This document shows, piece after piece, positions 39,841 to 52,784 of a stretch of DNA of 64,000 bases. Below the pieces are notes generated by a model that was given only the letters and a program-made list of their open reading frames with translations, searched no databases and had not been told where the DNA came from. Each line of letters starts with the position of its first letter. Position 1 is the stretch's first letter. The stretch is from Xylocopa sonorina (lineage: Eukaryota; Arthropoda; Insecta; Hymenoptera; Apidae): contig NW_027490117.1 in assembly GCF_050948175.1 (NCBI RefSeq), forward strand, positions 124,001 to 188,000, written 5' to 3'. Both the position numbers and the translations under genes were made by a program.

Positions 39841-42579
39841 TGAATATTGCATCTTATCATGAAATATAGAAGTAAGATGCGCAGCCGCGTTTTACGAAGC
39901 ATTAGAACTCCAGTGCTTCGATACGTAGACATCTGGAAACGCTATTTCCTGGCAAGGACGTGTGTCATTACATTCTTTTGAAGTGTAGACGAGGTATACA
40001 TAACACTTCGCAATGAAAATTATATCTTATCATGAAACATAGAAATAAGATGCGAAAACGCGATTTAAGAAGCATTAAAACTCTATTGCTTCGATGCGTA
40101 GACATCTGGAAACGCATTTCCTAGCAAGGATGTGTTACATTTACATTGTATTGAGGTGCAGACGACGTATACATAACACTTCGCAATGTATATTGTATCT
40201 TATCATGCAAAATAGAACTGAGATGCGATATCGCGTTTCAAGAAGCATTAGATCTCTACTGCATCGATACGTAGACATCTGGAATCGCATTTCCTAGCAA
40301 GGAAGTGTGGCATTTACATTCTGTTGAAGCATAGACGAAGTATACATAACACTTCGCAATGAATACTTTGTCCTATCATGAAACAAGGAAATGAGATGCG
40401 TTATCGCGTTTTAAGGAGCATTAAAATTTTATTGCTTCGATACGTAGACATCCGGAAACGCTATTTCCAAGCAAGGAAGTGTGGCATTTGCATTCTTTTG
40501 AAGTGTAGACGAGGTATACATAACACTTCGCAGTGAATATTATATCTTATCATGAAACATAGAACTGCGATACGATATAGCGTTTTAAGAAGCATTAGAA
40601 CTCCATTGCTTCGATACGTTGACATCTGGAAATGCATTTCCTAGTAAGGACGTGCGGAATTTACATTCCTTCGAAGTGTAGACGCGGTATACATATCCCT
40701 TTTCAATGAATATTATATCTTATCATGAAACAAAGAAATGAGATTCGATATCGCGTTTGAAGAAGCTTTAGAACTCGTTTGCTTCGATACGTGGACATCT
40801 GGAAACGCATTTCCTAGCAGGGAAGTGTGGCATTTTCATTCTTTTGAAGTGTAAACGAAGTATACATAACACTTCGCAATGAATATTATATCTCATCATG
40901 AAACATAGAACTGAGATTCGATATCGCATTTTAAGGAACATTACTACTCTACTGCCTCAATACGTAGACATCTGGAAACGCCATTTCCAAGCAAGGAAGT
41001 GTGGCATTTGCATTCTTTTGAAGTGCAGACGAGGTATACATAACACATCACAGTGAATATTATATCATATCACGAAACATAGAACTGAGATGCGATATCG
41101 CGTCTTAAGAAGCATTACAAAACTATTGCTTCGATACGTATACATCTGGAAACGCATTTGGTAGCAAGGATGTGTGGCATTTACATGCTTTTGAAGTGTA
41201 GACGAGGTATACATAACACATTGCATTGAATATTATATCGTATCATGAAACATACAAATGAGATGCTATATCGCGTTTTAAAATGCATTACAACTCTATT
41301 GCTTCGATACGTAGACATCTGGTAACGCTATTTCATAGCAAGGAAGTGTTGCATTTACATTCTTTTCAAGTGTGGACGAGGTATACATAACACTTCGTAA
41401 TGAATATTATATCTTATCATGAAACTTAGAAATGAGATGCGACATCGCGATTGAAGTAGCATTAGAGCTCTATTGCTACGATACGTAGACATCTGCAAAC
41501 GATATTCCCAAGGATGGAAACGTCGCATTTACATTCTTTTCAAGTGAATACGAGGTATACATGACACTTCGCAATGTATATTATATCTTATCACGAAACA
41601 TATAAATGAGATGCGATATCGCGATTTAAGTAGCATTAGAACTCTATAACTACGATACGTAGACATCTGCAAACGCTTTTTCCTAGCAAGCAATAATCGC
41701 ATTTACATTCTTTTGAAGTGAATACGAGGTGTACATAACACTTCGAAATGAATATTATATCTTATCACGAAACATAGAAATGAAATGCGACATCTCGTAT
41801 TAAGAAGCATTAGGACTCATTTGCTACGATACGTAGACATCTGCGAACGCTATTTCCTAGGATGGAAACGTCGCATTTACATTCTTTTGAAGTGAATACG
41901 AGGTATACATGACACTTCGCAATGAGTGTTATGTCTTATCACGAAACATATAAATGAGATGGGATATCGCGTTTTGAGAAGCATTAGAAATCTATTGTTA
42001 CGATACGTGGACATCTGCAAACGATATTTCCTAGCAAGGAAGTGTCGCATTTACATTCTTTAGAAGTGAATACGAGGTGTACATGACACTTCGCAATGAA
42101 TATTATATCTTATCACGAAACATATAAATGAGATGCGATATCGCGATTTAAGTAGCATTAGAATTTTATTGCTACGATATGTAGGCATCTGCAAACGCTA
42201 TTTCCTAGAGAGGACTAGTCGCAATTACATTCTTTTGAAGTGAATACGAGGTGTACATGACACTTCGCAATGAGTGTTATATCTTATCACGAAACATATA
42301 AATGAGATGCGATATCGCGATTTAAGTAGCATTAGAACTCTATTGCTACGATACGTAGACATCTGCAATCGCTATTTCCTAGCAAGCAATAGTCGCATTT
42401 AGTTTCTTTTGAATCGAATACGAGGTATACATGACACTTCGCAATGATTATTATATCTTATCATGAAGCATAGATATGAGACCCGATATCGCGTTTTGAG
42501 AAGCATTAGAAATCTACTGTTACGATACGTGGACATCTGCAAACGATATTTCCTAGCAAGGAAGTGTCGCATTTACATT

Positions 42580-45500
42580 CGTTTGGAGTGAATACGAGGT
42601 ATACATGACACTTCGGAATGAATGTTATAACTTATCACGAAACATGGAAATGGGATGCGATATCGCGATCAAAGAAGCATTAGAACTCTGTTGCTATGAT
42701 ACGTAGGCATCTGCAAACTCTATTTCCTAGCAAGGAATAGTCGCATTTACATTCTTTTGAAGTGAATGCGAGGTATACATGACACCTCGCAATTAATATT
42801 ATATCATATCACGAAACATAGAAATGAGATGCGATATCGCGATTTAAGTAGCATTAGAACTCTATTGCTACGATACGTAGACATCTGAATACGCTATTTC
42901 CTAGCAAGGAAGTGTCGCATTTACATTCGTTTGGAGTGAATACGAGGTATACATGGCACTTCGCAATGAATATTATATCTTATCATGAAGCATAGAAATG
43001 AGATGCGATATCGCGTTTTGAGAAGCATTAGAACTCCATTGCTACGATACGTAGACATCCGCAAACGCTATTTCCTAGCAAGGAAGATTCGCATTTACAT
43101 TCTTTTGAAGTGAATACGAGGTATACCTGACACTTCGCAATCCACATTATATGTTATCATGTGACATAAAAGTGAAATGCGATATCTCGTCTTAGGAAGC
43201 ATTAGAACCCTATTGCCTCGACGCGTAGGAATCTGCAGACGCTACTTCCTAGCATGGAAGTGTCGCATTTACATTCTTTTGAAGTGAATACGAGGTGTAC
43301 ATGACAATTCGCAATGAATATTATATCTTATCACGAAACGTAGAAATGAGTTGCCATATCGCGATTTAAGTAGCATTAGAAATCTATTGCTACCATACGT
43401 AGACATCTGCAAACGCTATTTCCTAGCAAGCAATAGTCGCATTTAGTTTCTTTTGAATCGAATACGAGGTATACATGACACTTCGGAATGAATATTATAA
43501 CTTATCACGAAACATGGAAATGAGATGCGATATAGCGATCAAAGAAGCATTAGAACTCTGTTTCTATGATACGTAGGCATCTGCAAACGCTATTTCCTAG
43601 CAAGGAATAGTCGCATTTACATTCTTTTGAAGTGAATACGGGGTATACATGACACCTCGCAATGAATATTATATCATATCACGAAACATAGAAATGAGAT
43701 GCGATATCGCGATTTAAGTAGCATTAGAAGCCTATTGCTACGATACGTAGACATCTGAATACGCTATTTCCTAGCAAGGAAGTGTCGCATTTACATTCGT
43801 TTGGAGTGAATACGAGGTATACATGACACTTGGCAATGAATATTATATCTTATCATAAAGCATAGAAATGAGATGCGATATCGCGTTTTGAGAAGCATTA
43901 GAACTCCATTGCTACGATACGTAGACATCTGCAAACGCTATTTCCTAGCAAGGAAGATTCGCATTTACATTCTTTTGAAGTGAATACGAGGTATACCTGA
44001 CACATCGCAATCAACATTATATGTTATCATGTGACATAAAAGTGAGATGCGATATCGCGTCTTAAGAAGCATTAGAACCCTATTGCCTCGACGCGTAGGC
44101 ATCTGCAGACGCTACTTCCTAGCATGGAAGTGTCGCATTTACATTCTTTTGAAGTGAATACGAGGTATACATGACACTTCGGAATGAATATTATAACTTA
44201 TCACGAAACATGGAAATGAGATGCGAAATCGCGATCAAAGAAGCATTAGAACTCTGTTGCTATGATACGTAGGCATCTGCAAACGCTATTTCCTAGCAAG
44301 AAATAGTCGCATTTACATTCTTTTGAAGTGAATACGAGGTATACATGACACCTCACAATGAATATTATATCATATCACGAAACATAGAAATGAGATGCGA
44401 TATCGCGATTTAAGTAGCATTAGATCCCTATGGCTACGATACGTAGACATCTGAATACGCTATTTCCTAGCAAGGAAGTGTCGCATTTACATTCGTTTGG
44501 AGTGAACACGAGGTATACATGACACTTCGCAATGAATATTATATCTTATCATGAAGCATAGAAATGAGATGCGATATCGCGTTTTGAGAAGCATTAGATC
44601 TCCATTGCTACGATACGTAGACATCCGCAAACGCTATTTCCTAGCAAGGAAGATTCGCATTTACATTCTGTTGAAGTGAATACGAGGTATACCTGACACT
44701 TCGCAATCCACATTATATGATATCATGTGACATAAAAGTGAGATGCGATACCGCGTCTTAAGAAGCATTAGAACCCTATTGCCTCGACGCGTAGGCATCT
44801 GCAGACGCTACTTCCTAGCATGGAAGTGTCGCATTTACATTCTTTTGAAGTGAATACGAGGTGTACATGACACTTCGCAATGAATATTATATCTTATCAA
44901 GAAACGTAGAAATGAGTTGCCATGTCGCGATTTAAGTAGCATTAGAACTCTATTGCTACGATACGTGGACATCTGAATGCTCTGTTTCCTAGGAAGGAAG
45001 TGTCGCATTTACATTCGCTTGGAGTGAATGCGAGGTATACATGACACTTCGCAATGAATATTATATCTTATCATGAAACATAGAAGATAGATGCGATATC
45101 GCGATTTAAGTAGCATTAGAACACTGTTGCTACGATACGTAGACATCTGCAGACGCTATTTCCTAGCAAGCAATAGTCGCATTTAGTTTCTTTTGAATCG
45201 AATACGAGGTATACATGACACTTCGGAATGAATATTATAACTTATAAGGAAACATGGAAATGAGATGCGATATCGCGATCAAAGAAGCATTATAACTCTG
45301 TTGCTATGATACGTAGGCATCTGCAAACGCTATTTCCTAGCAAGAAATAGTCGCATTTACTTTCTTTTGAAGTGAATACGAGGTATACATGACACCTCGC
45401 AATGAATATTATATCATATCACGAAACATAGAAATGAGATGCGATATCGCGATTTAAGTAGCATTAGATCCCTATGGCTACGATACGTAGACATCTGAAT

Positions 45501-45640
45501 ACGCTATTTCCTAGCAAGGAAGTGTCGCATTTACATACGTTTGGAGTGAATACGAGGTATACATGACACTTCGCAATGAATGTTATATCTTATCATGAAG
45601 CATAGAAATGAGATGCGATATCGCGTTTTAAGAATCATAC
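42580..45640 (+). repeat. Variable 4/5/6-monomer higher-order repeat
   Basis: The marker GATCAAAGAAGC recurs at 42667, 43537, 44233 and 45277: 870, 696 and 1,044 bp apart, or 5, 4 and 6 monomers. A common core of four monomers (GATCAAAG type, GAATACGC type, TTTTGAGAAGC type, GACGCGTAGG type) is followed by one, no or two extra monomers. Copies are less alike than in the 9-monomer HOR. Confidence 0.85.
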
Positions 45641-46080
45641 GAACTATAGTGTTACGATACGTAGATATATGCAAACGATATTTCCAAACATGAAAGTGTC
45701 GCATTTACATTCTTTTGAAGCGAATACGAGGTATACATAACACTAAACAATGAATATTATATTTTATCACGAAACATAGAAATGGGATGAGATATCGCGA
45801 TTTGAAAAGGATTAGAAACCTATTGCTACGGTACGTAGTCATCCGCAAACGCTATTTGACAGCAAGGAAGAGTCGCACTTACATTCTATTGAAGTGAATA
45901 CAAGGTATACATAACACTTCACAATGGATATTATATCTTATCATGAAACATAGAAATGAGATGCGATATCGCGATATAAGAAGCATTAGATCTCTATTGC
46001 TACGATACCTAGACATCTGCAAAAGCTACTTCCTAGCAAGAAAGTGTCGCATTTTCATTCTTTTGAAGTGAATACGAGGT
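45530..46080 (+). repeat. Three-monomer block, copy 1 of 3
   Basis: Marked by TTCCAAACATGAAAGTG, CACTAAACAATG (45741) and CACTTCACAATGGATATT. Copy 2 lies 1,046 bp on: six monomers plus a 2-bp insertion near 46210. Confidence 0.8.
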
Positions 46081-46575
46081 ATACATGACGCTGCGCAATG
46101 GGTATTATATCTTATCATGAAACATTGAAATGAGATGCGATATCGCGTTTTAAGAAGCGTCAGAACTTTATTGCCCCGATACGTAAACATCTGCAAATGA
46201 TATTTCCTATAGAAAGGGAGTGTCGCATTTACATTAATATGAAGTGTATGCTTGATATAAGTGACACTTCGCAATGAATATCATATCTTATCATGAAACA
46301 AGGAAATGAGATGCGATATCGGGATTTGAAAAGCATTAGAGCTCTCTGGCTACGATACGCAGACATATGCAAACGCTATCTGGTAGTAAGGAAGTGCCGC
46401 ATTTACATTCTTTTGAAGAGAGTAAGGGGTATACATAACACTCCACAGTGAATATTATATATTATCATGAAACATAGAAATGGGAAACGATATCGCGTTT
46501 TGAGAAGCATTAGAACTCTAATGCCACGATACGTAGACATCTGCAAACGCTATTTCCTAGCAAGGAAGTGTAGCA

Positions 46576-47120
46576 TTTACATTCGTTTGGTGTGAATACG
46601 AGGTATACATGACACTTCGCAATGAATATTATATCTTATCATGAAGCATAGAAATGAAATGCGATATCGCGTTTTAAGAATCATTCGAACTATATTGTTA
46701 CGATACGTAGATATATGCAAACGATATTTCCAAACATGAAAGTGTCGCATTTACATTCTTTTGAAGCGAATACGAGGTATACATAACACTAAACAATGAA
46801 TATTATATTTTATCACGAAACATAGAAATGGGATGAGATATCGCGATTTAAAAAGGATTAGAAACCTATTGCTACGATACGTAGTCATCTGCAAACGCTA
46901 CTTGACAGCAAGGAAGAGTCGCACTTACATTCTATTGAAGTGAATACAAGGTATACATAACACTTCACAATGGATATTATATCTTATCATGAAACATAGA
47001 AATGAGATGCGATATCGCGATATAAGAAGCATTAGATCTCTACTGCTACGATACCTAGACATCTGCAAAAGCTACTTCCTAGCAAGAATGTGTCGCATTT
47101 ACATTCTTTTGAAGTGAATA
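46576..47120 (+). repeat. Three-monomer block, copy 2 of 3
   Basis: Same three monomers in order, with CACTAAACAATG at 46787. Confidence 0.8.
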
Positions 47121-48379
47121 CGAGCTATACATGACACTTCGCAATGAATATTATATCTTATCATGAAACAGTGAAACGAGATGCGACATCTCGTTTTAAG
47201 ATGCATTAGATTTCTATTGCTACGATACGTAGACATATGCAAACGCTATTTCCTAGCAAGGAAGTGTCGCATTTACATTCTTTTGAAGTGAATACGAGGT
47301 ATACATGTCACTTCGCAATGAATATTATATCTTATCATGAAACAGAGAAATGAGATGCGACATCTCGTTTTATGAATCGTCAGAACTCTATTGCAACGAT
47401 ACGTTGGCATCTGCAAACGTTATTTCCTAGCAAGGAAGTGTCGGATTTACATTCTTTTGAAGTGAATACGAGCTATACATGACACTTCGCAATGAATATT
47501 ATATCTTATCATGAAACAGGGAAACGAGATGCGACATCTCGTTTTAAGATGCATTAGATTTCTATTGCTACGATACGTAGACATATGCAAACGCTATTTC
47601 CTAGCAAGGAAGTGTTGCATTTACATTCTTTTGAAGGGAATACGAGGTATACATGACAAATCACAATGAATATTATATCTTATCATGAAACATAGGAATG
47701 AAATGGGATATCGCGTTTTAAGAATAGTTAGAACTCCATTGCTACGATTCGTAAACATCTGCAAACGCTATTTCCTTGCAAGGAAGTGTCGCATTTACAT
47801 TCTTTTGAAGTGAATACGAGGTATACATGACACTTCACAATGGATATTATATTTTATGATGAAACAGAAAAAAAAGATGCGACATCTCGTTTTACGAAGC
47901 ATTAGAACTTTAGTGTTTCGATACGTAGACATCTGGAAACGCTACTTCTTAGCAAGGAAGTGAGTCATTTACATTCTTTTGAAGTGAATACGAGCTATAC
48001 ATGACACTTCGCAATGAATTTTATATCTTATCATGAAACAGAGAAACGAGATGCGACATCTCGTTTAAAGATGCATTAGAACTCTATTGCTACGATACGT
48101 AGATATATGCAAACGCTATTTCCTAGCAAGCAAGTGTCGCATTTACATTCTTTGCAAGTGAATACGAGGTATACATATCACTCTACAATGAGTATTATAC
48201 CTTATCACGAAACATAGAAATGAGATGCGTTTTCGCGTTCTAAGAAGCATCAGAACACCATTACTACGATACGTAGATACCTGCAAACGCCATTTCCTAG
48301 CAAACAAGTGTCGCATTTACATTCATTTGAAGTGTATACGAGGTATAAGTGACATTTCGCAATGAATATTATATCTTAT

Positions 48380-48800
48380 CATGAAACATAGAAATGTGAT
48401 GCGAAATCGCGTTTTAAGAAGCATTCGAACTCTATTGTTACGATACGTAGATATATGCAAACGCTATTTCCCAGCATGCAAGTGTCGCATTTACATTCTT
48501 TTGAAGTGAATACGAGGTATACATAACACTAAACAATGAATATTTTATTTTATCACGAAACATAGAAATGGGATGCGATATCGCGATTTGAACGCTGATG
48601 CGATGCAAACGCTGTTTGGCAGCAAGGAAGCGTCGCACCTACATTCTATTGAAGTGAATACAAGGTATACATAACACTTCACAATGGATATTATATCTCA
48701 TCATGAAACATAGAAATGAGATGCGATATCGCGATATAAGAAGCATTAGATCTCTATTGCTGCGATACGTAGACATCTGCAAAAGCAACTTCCTAGGAAG
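48380..48800 (+). repeat. Three-monomer block, copy 3 of 3, internally deleted
   Basis: CACTAAACAATG is at 48527, exactly ten monomers from copy 2. The second monomer has lost about 30 bp between GATTTGAA and GCAAACG near 48590-48610. Confidence 0.75.
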
Positions 48801-51234
48801 TGTCACATTTACATTCTTCTGAAGTGAATACGAGGTATACATATCACTCCACAACGAATATTATATCTTATCATGAAACATAGAACTGAGATGCGATATC
48901 GCGTTTTAAGAGGGATTAGAATTCTACTGCTTCGGTACGTAGACATCTGCAAACGCCACTTCCTAGCAAGCAAGTGTCGCGTTTACACTCTTTTGAATGG
49001 AATACGAGGTATACATAACACTGCACAATGGATATTATATCTTATCATGAAACATAGAAATGAAATACGATATCGAGATTTAAGAAGCATTAGAATTCTG
49101 TTGCTTCGATACGTAGACATCTGCAAACGCTATTCCCTAGCAAGGAAGTGTCGCATGTACATTCAATTGAGGTGTATGCGAGATATACATCGCACTTCGC
49201 AATGAATATTATATATTATCATGAAACATAGAAATGAGAAGCGATACCGCGATTTGAGAAGCATTAGAACTCTAATGCCACGATACGCAGACATCTGCAC
49301 ACGCTATTTCCTAGCAAGGAAGTGTCGCATTTACATTCATTTAAAGTATAGATGAGATATACATAACACTGCACAATGAATATTATATCTTATCATGAAA
49401 CATAGAAATGAGATGCGATATGACGATTTAAGAAGCATTAGAATTCTACTGCTTCGGTACGTAGACATCAGCAAACGCAACTTCTTAGCAAGCAAGTGTC
49501 GCATTTACATTCTTTTGAAAGGAATACGAGGTAATCATGACACTTCGCAATGAATATTATATCTTATCATGAAACATAGAGATGAAATGCGATAGGGTGA
49601 TTTAAGAAGCATTAGAACTCTATTGCTTCGAAACGTAGACATCTGCAAACGCTACTTCCTAGCAAGGAAGTGTCACAATTACATTCTTTGAAACGAATAC
49701 GAGGCATACATGACACTTCGCAAAGAATATTATACCTTATCATGAAACGTAGATATGAGATGCGATGTGACGAACCAAGAAGAATTAGAAAACTATTGCT
49801 TCATTACGTAGACATCTGCAAACGCTACTTCCTAGCGATGAAGTGTCGCATTTACTTTCTTTTGAAGTGAATACGAGGTACACATAACATTCCACAATGA
49901 ATATTATATATTATCATGAAACATAGTAATGAGTAGCGATATCACGTTTTGAGAAGCATTAGAACTCCAATGCTTCGATACGTAGACATCTGGAAACGAT
50001 ATTTCCTAGCAAGGAAGTGTGGCACTTTCATTCTTTTTAAGTGTAGACGAGGTATGCATAACACGTAGCAATGAATATTATATCTTAGTATGAAACATAG
50101 AACTGAGATGCGATATCGTGTTCTAAGAAGCATTACAACTCTATTGCTTCAATACGTAGACATCTGGAAACGCACATCCTAGCAAGGAAGTGTGGCATTT
50201 ATGTTGTTTTGAAGTCTAGACGAGGAATACGTAACACTTCGCAATGAACATTATTTCCGATCATGAAACATAGAATTGTGATGAGATATCGCGTTTCAAG
50301 AATCATTAGGACTCTATTGCTTCAAAACTTAGACATCTGGAAACGCTATATCTTAGCAAGGAAGTGTGGCATTTACATTCTTTTGAAGTGCAGATGATGT
50401 ATACATGACACTTCGCAATGAATATTTTACCTTATCATGAAACATAGAAATGAAATGCGATATCGCTTTTTAAGAAGCATAAGGACTCTGTTGCTTCGAT
50501 ACGTAGACATCTGGTAACGCTGTTTCCTAGCAAAGAAGTGTGACGTTTACATTCTTTTTGAAGGGTAAAAGAAGTACACATATCACTTCGCAATGAATAT
50601 TATATCATATCATGAAACATAAAAATGAGATGCGATATCGCGTTTTAAGGAGCATTAGAACTATATTGCTTCGATACGCAGACATCTGGAAACGCTATTC
50701 CCTAGCAAGGAAGTGTGGCATTTACATTGTTTTGTGGTGTAGACGGGGTATACATAACACTTCGCAATAAATATTATATCTTAACATGAGACATGGAAAT
50801 GGGATGCGATATCACGTTATAAGAAGAATTGGAACTCCACTGCTTCGATACGTAGACATCTGCAAACTCTACTTCCTAGCAAGGCAGTGTCGTATTTACG
50901 TACTTTTGAAGTGAATACGAGGTATACATGACACTTTGCAATGAATATTATGTCTTCTCATTATACATTGAAATGAGATGCTATATCGCGTTTTAAGAAG
51001 CATTAGAACTCTATTGCTTCGATACGTAGACATCTGTAAACGCTATTTCCTAGAAAGGAAGTGTGGCATTTACATACATTTCAAGTGTAGGCGAGGAATA
51101 CATAACACTTCGCAATGAATATTATATCTTATCATGAATCATAGAAATGAGATGCGATATCGCGTTTTAAGGGGCATTAGTACTCTATAGCTTCGATACA
51201 GAGATATCTGAGAACGTAATTTACTAGAAAGAAA

Positions 51235-52784
51235 CCTCCTCGCACCCCCTAGCATCAACCCCTGGACGCATGCAACCAGCCAATCTCGCCTGCAGAACCA
51301 GCAACTGGATGTGTTCGCGCGCGCATTCCTGCACGCGCTCACTCACACCGAGTTCCGCTGCCTCACTCGCACCGCCGAGTATATCTGTCTCGCTCGTACC
51401 GGGCACCAGTGTCTCACTCGCACCACCGAGTATACCTGTCTCGCCCGCACCAAGGACGGGCAGCCCTATCTCCCTCGCACCGAGGATTCCGTCCTGCAGG
51501 AAGACGTAGCCGCAGCCCATCACCTGAATGGGGTCTTTTCCAATTCCGGGAACAGGATCTGCTAGAACCTATATATTCCTTCTAGGCTAGGACATACATA
51601 CCATATCATGACGCATATATAAGAATTCCTAGATCTAAGTTACACTAAGTAAGATGCGTCCGGCCAGCGGCATGCGCCGCTAGCCCCACCACGAGCCGCG
51701 AGTCCCCACTCGCTGGACCGCGCGCTCTCCGCCTCGAGACGCGAGTCCCCCACTCGCGGGATCGCGATCTCCCTACCGCGAGCCTCCGCGAACGTAGCGC
51801 CCCGCGAACCGAGGAGGTCAGAGACGCGTCTCCAGAGCACACACTCTGACTCGAGATCTCCTACCGAGGAGGCGAAACCTCTAGTTCTAGATCGTTAGCC
51901 ACCTCAATGTGGGGTTCAGGCATCGTATTTCTATTTCCATTTTAACTTAGTCTTAGTCTTAGAATAATTCCAGTTCTTGTATACTATAAACCTAGAATAT
52001 ATTTTATTTTTACTTTTACTATATCCAAGTACAAGTTCTTTTACCAAGTCTACTATATCCACATCCATTAATTTTATCAAGTGTTTACAATACTAGTTCT
52101 ACTTTTAACATTACATGTAACTACGAATTCTTCCACGGGTTCTTCCATACAACTGGTGTTGCTCTTCATCAAATTGAAGGAGTATAGAAATCGGCTCTGT
52201 GACGTTGAGACCGCCGCCTATCCTTCAGATCTTAGTCGAAAGTACAGAAGAATCTGGTGAATGAATCGTGCTTCCGGTTTGCGAAGAACGCGACGTGCGA
52301 GTAGGAAGAATTTCATACGATCACTTGTGCGTGAATATTTGGAGGGCGTTCCGAGAGTCCTCGTATAACAGCGACCTGCCTTCGCACCAGTCCAGACGCC
52401 GATTTTCGAAGCGACCGTCGACGATTCCGATCCAGACACCACGACGCATCACGCCGATTCTGCCACATTCAGCATCATCGCTGAATTCCGACCGCCGTCC
52501 TCCTCTTCGCTGGCGACTGATCGAGATTTCCGTAGCAGCCAACAGAACGAAATCCGCTACGATCCCAGCGAACGATCTTCCACGCCGTTTCTACGTACAA
52601 ATCAAGAGAGAAGTCATCGAAAGGTAGGGTCATTCCCTTATTATCGCGAGTGTTTTCGCTAGTGTCGCGTCAGCCGAAATTGTCGGACCCGGTCTTAACG
52701 CGTTCCCGGGGACCCAATTACCGAAAAATAGGCTCGTGTCGTAAAGCCTCCGGAGCAACGGAAAATAGTTTCGCCGGACGTGAC
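51235..52784. other. Spacer B, unit 2, at the satellite orientation switch
   Basis: Paralogue of 22281-23796, aligned throughout. About 29 bp containing TTCTTCCACGGGTTCTTCCA (near 52125-52150) is present here and absent in unit 1. A 119-codon plus frame at 52268-52627 is open here, but a 1-bp deletion breaks it in unit 1, so it is not called a gene. Confidence 0.85.
51338..51484. repeat. Minisatellite in spacer B, unit 2
   Basis: Same six units with the same 24/27/24/27/30 spacing as at 22382-22529. Unlike the satellite, this array has not changed copy number since duplication. Confidence 0.8.

Larger units (their letters stand above)
39841..51234 (+). repeat. Satellite plus arm, unit 2
   Basis: About 65 monomers. 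Edge-subfamily monomers (CTGGAAACGC, GTGTGGCATTTAC, GTGTAGACGAGG) occupy about 39841-41420 and again about 49960-50790. The middle (about 41420-49960) is of the GTCGCATTTAC / CTGCAAACGC type and includes the 4/5/6-monomer HOR. The last 450 bp match the B-side edge in unit 1. The 9-monomer HOR is absent. Confidence 0.97.

Noticed and set aside
48873..49205. Open frame of 110 codons made of a repeated 58-residue pattern, as also at 15170-15373, 60047-60346 (minus) and 62655-62903 (minus)
   Set aside because: 174 is 58 codons, so a frame that happens to lose the usual stops (in AAGTGAATA and CAATGA) runs on into the next monomer. The consensus has stops in this frame, and the frames are scattered on both arms.
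52268..52627. 119-codon plus frame in spacer B, unit 2
   Set aside because: Unit 1 has a 1-bp deletion that breaks it, and the product matches no family I know.
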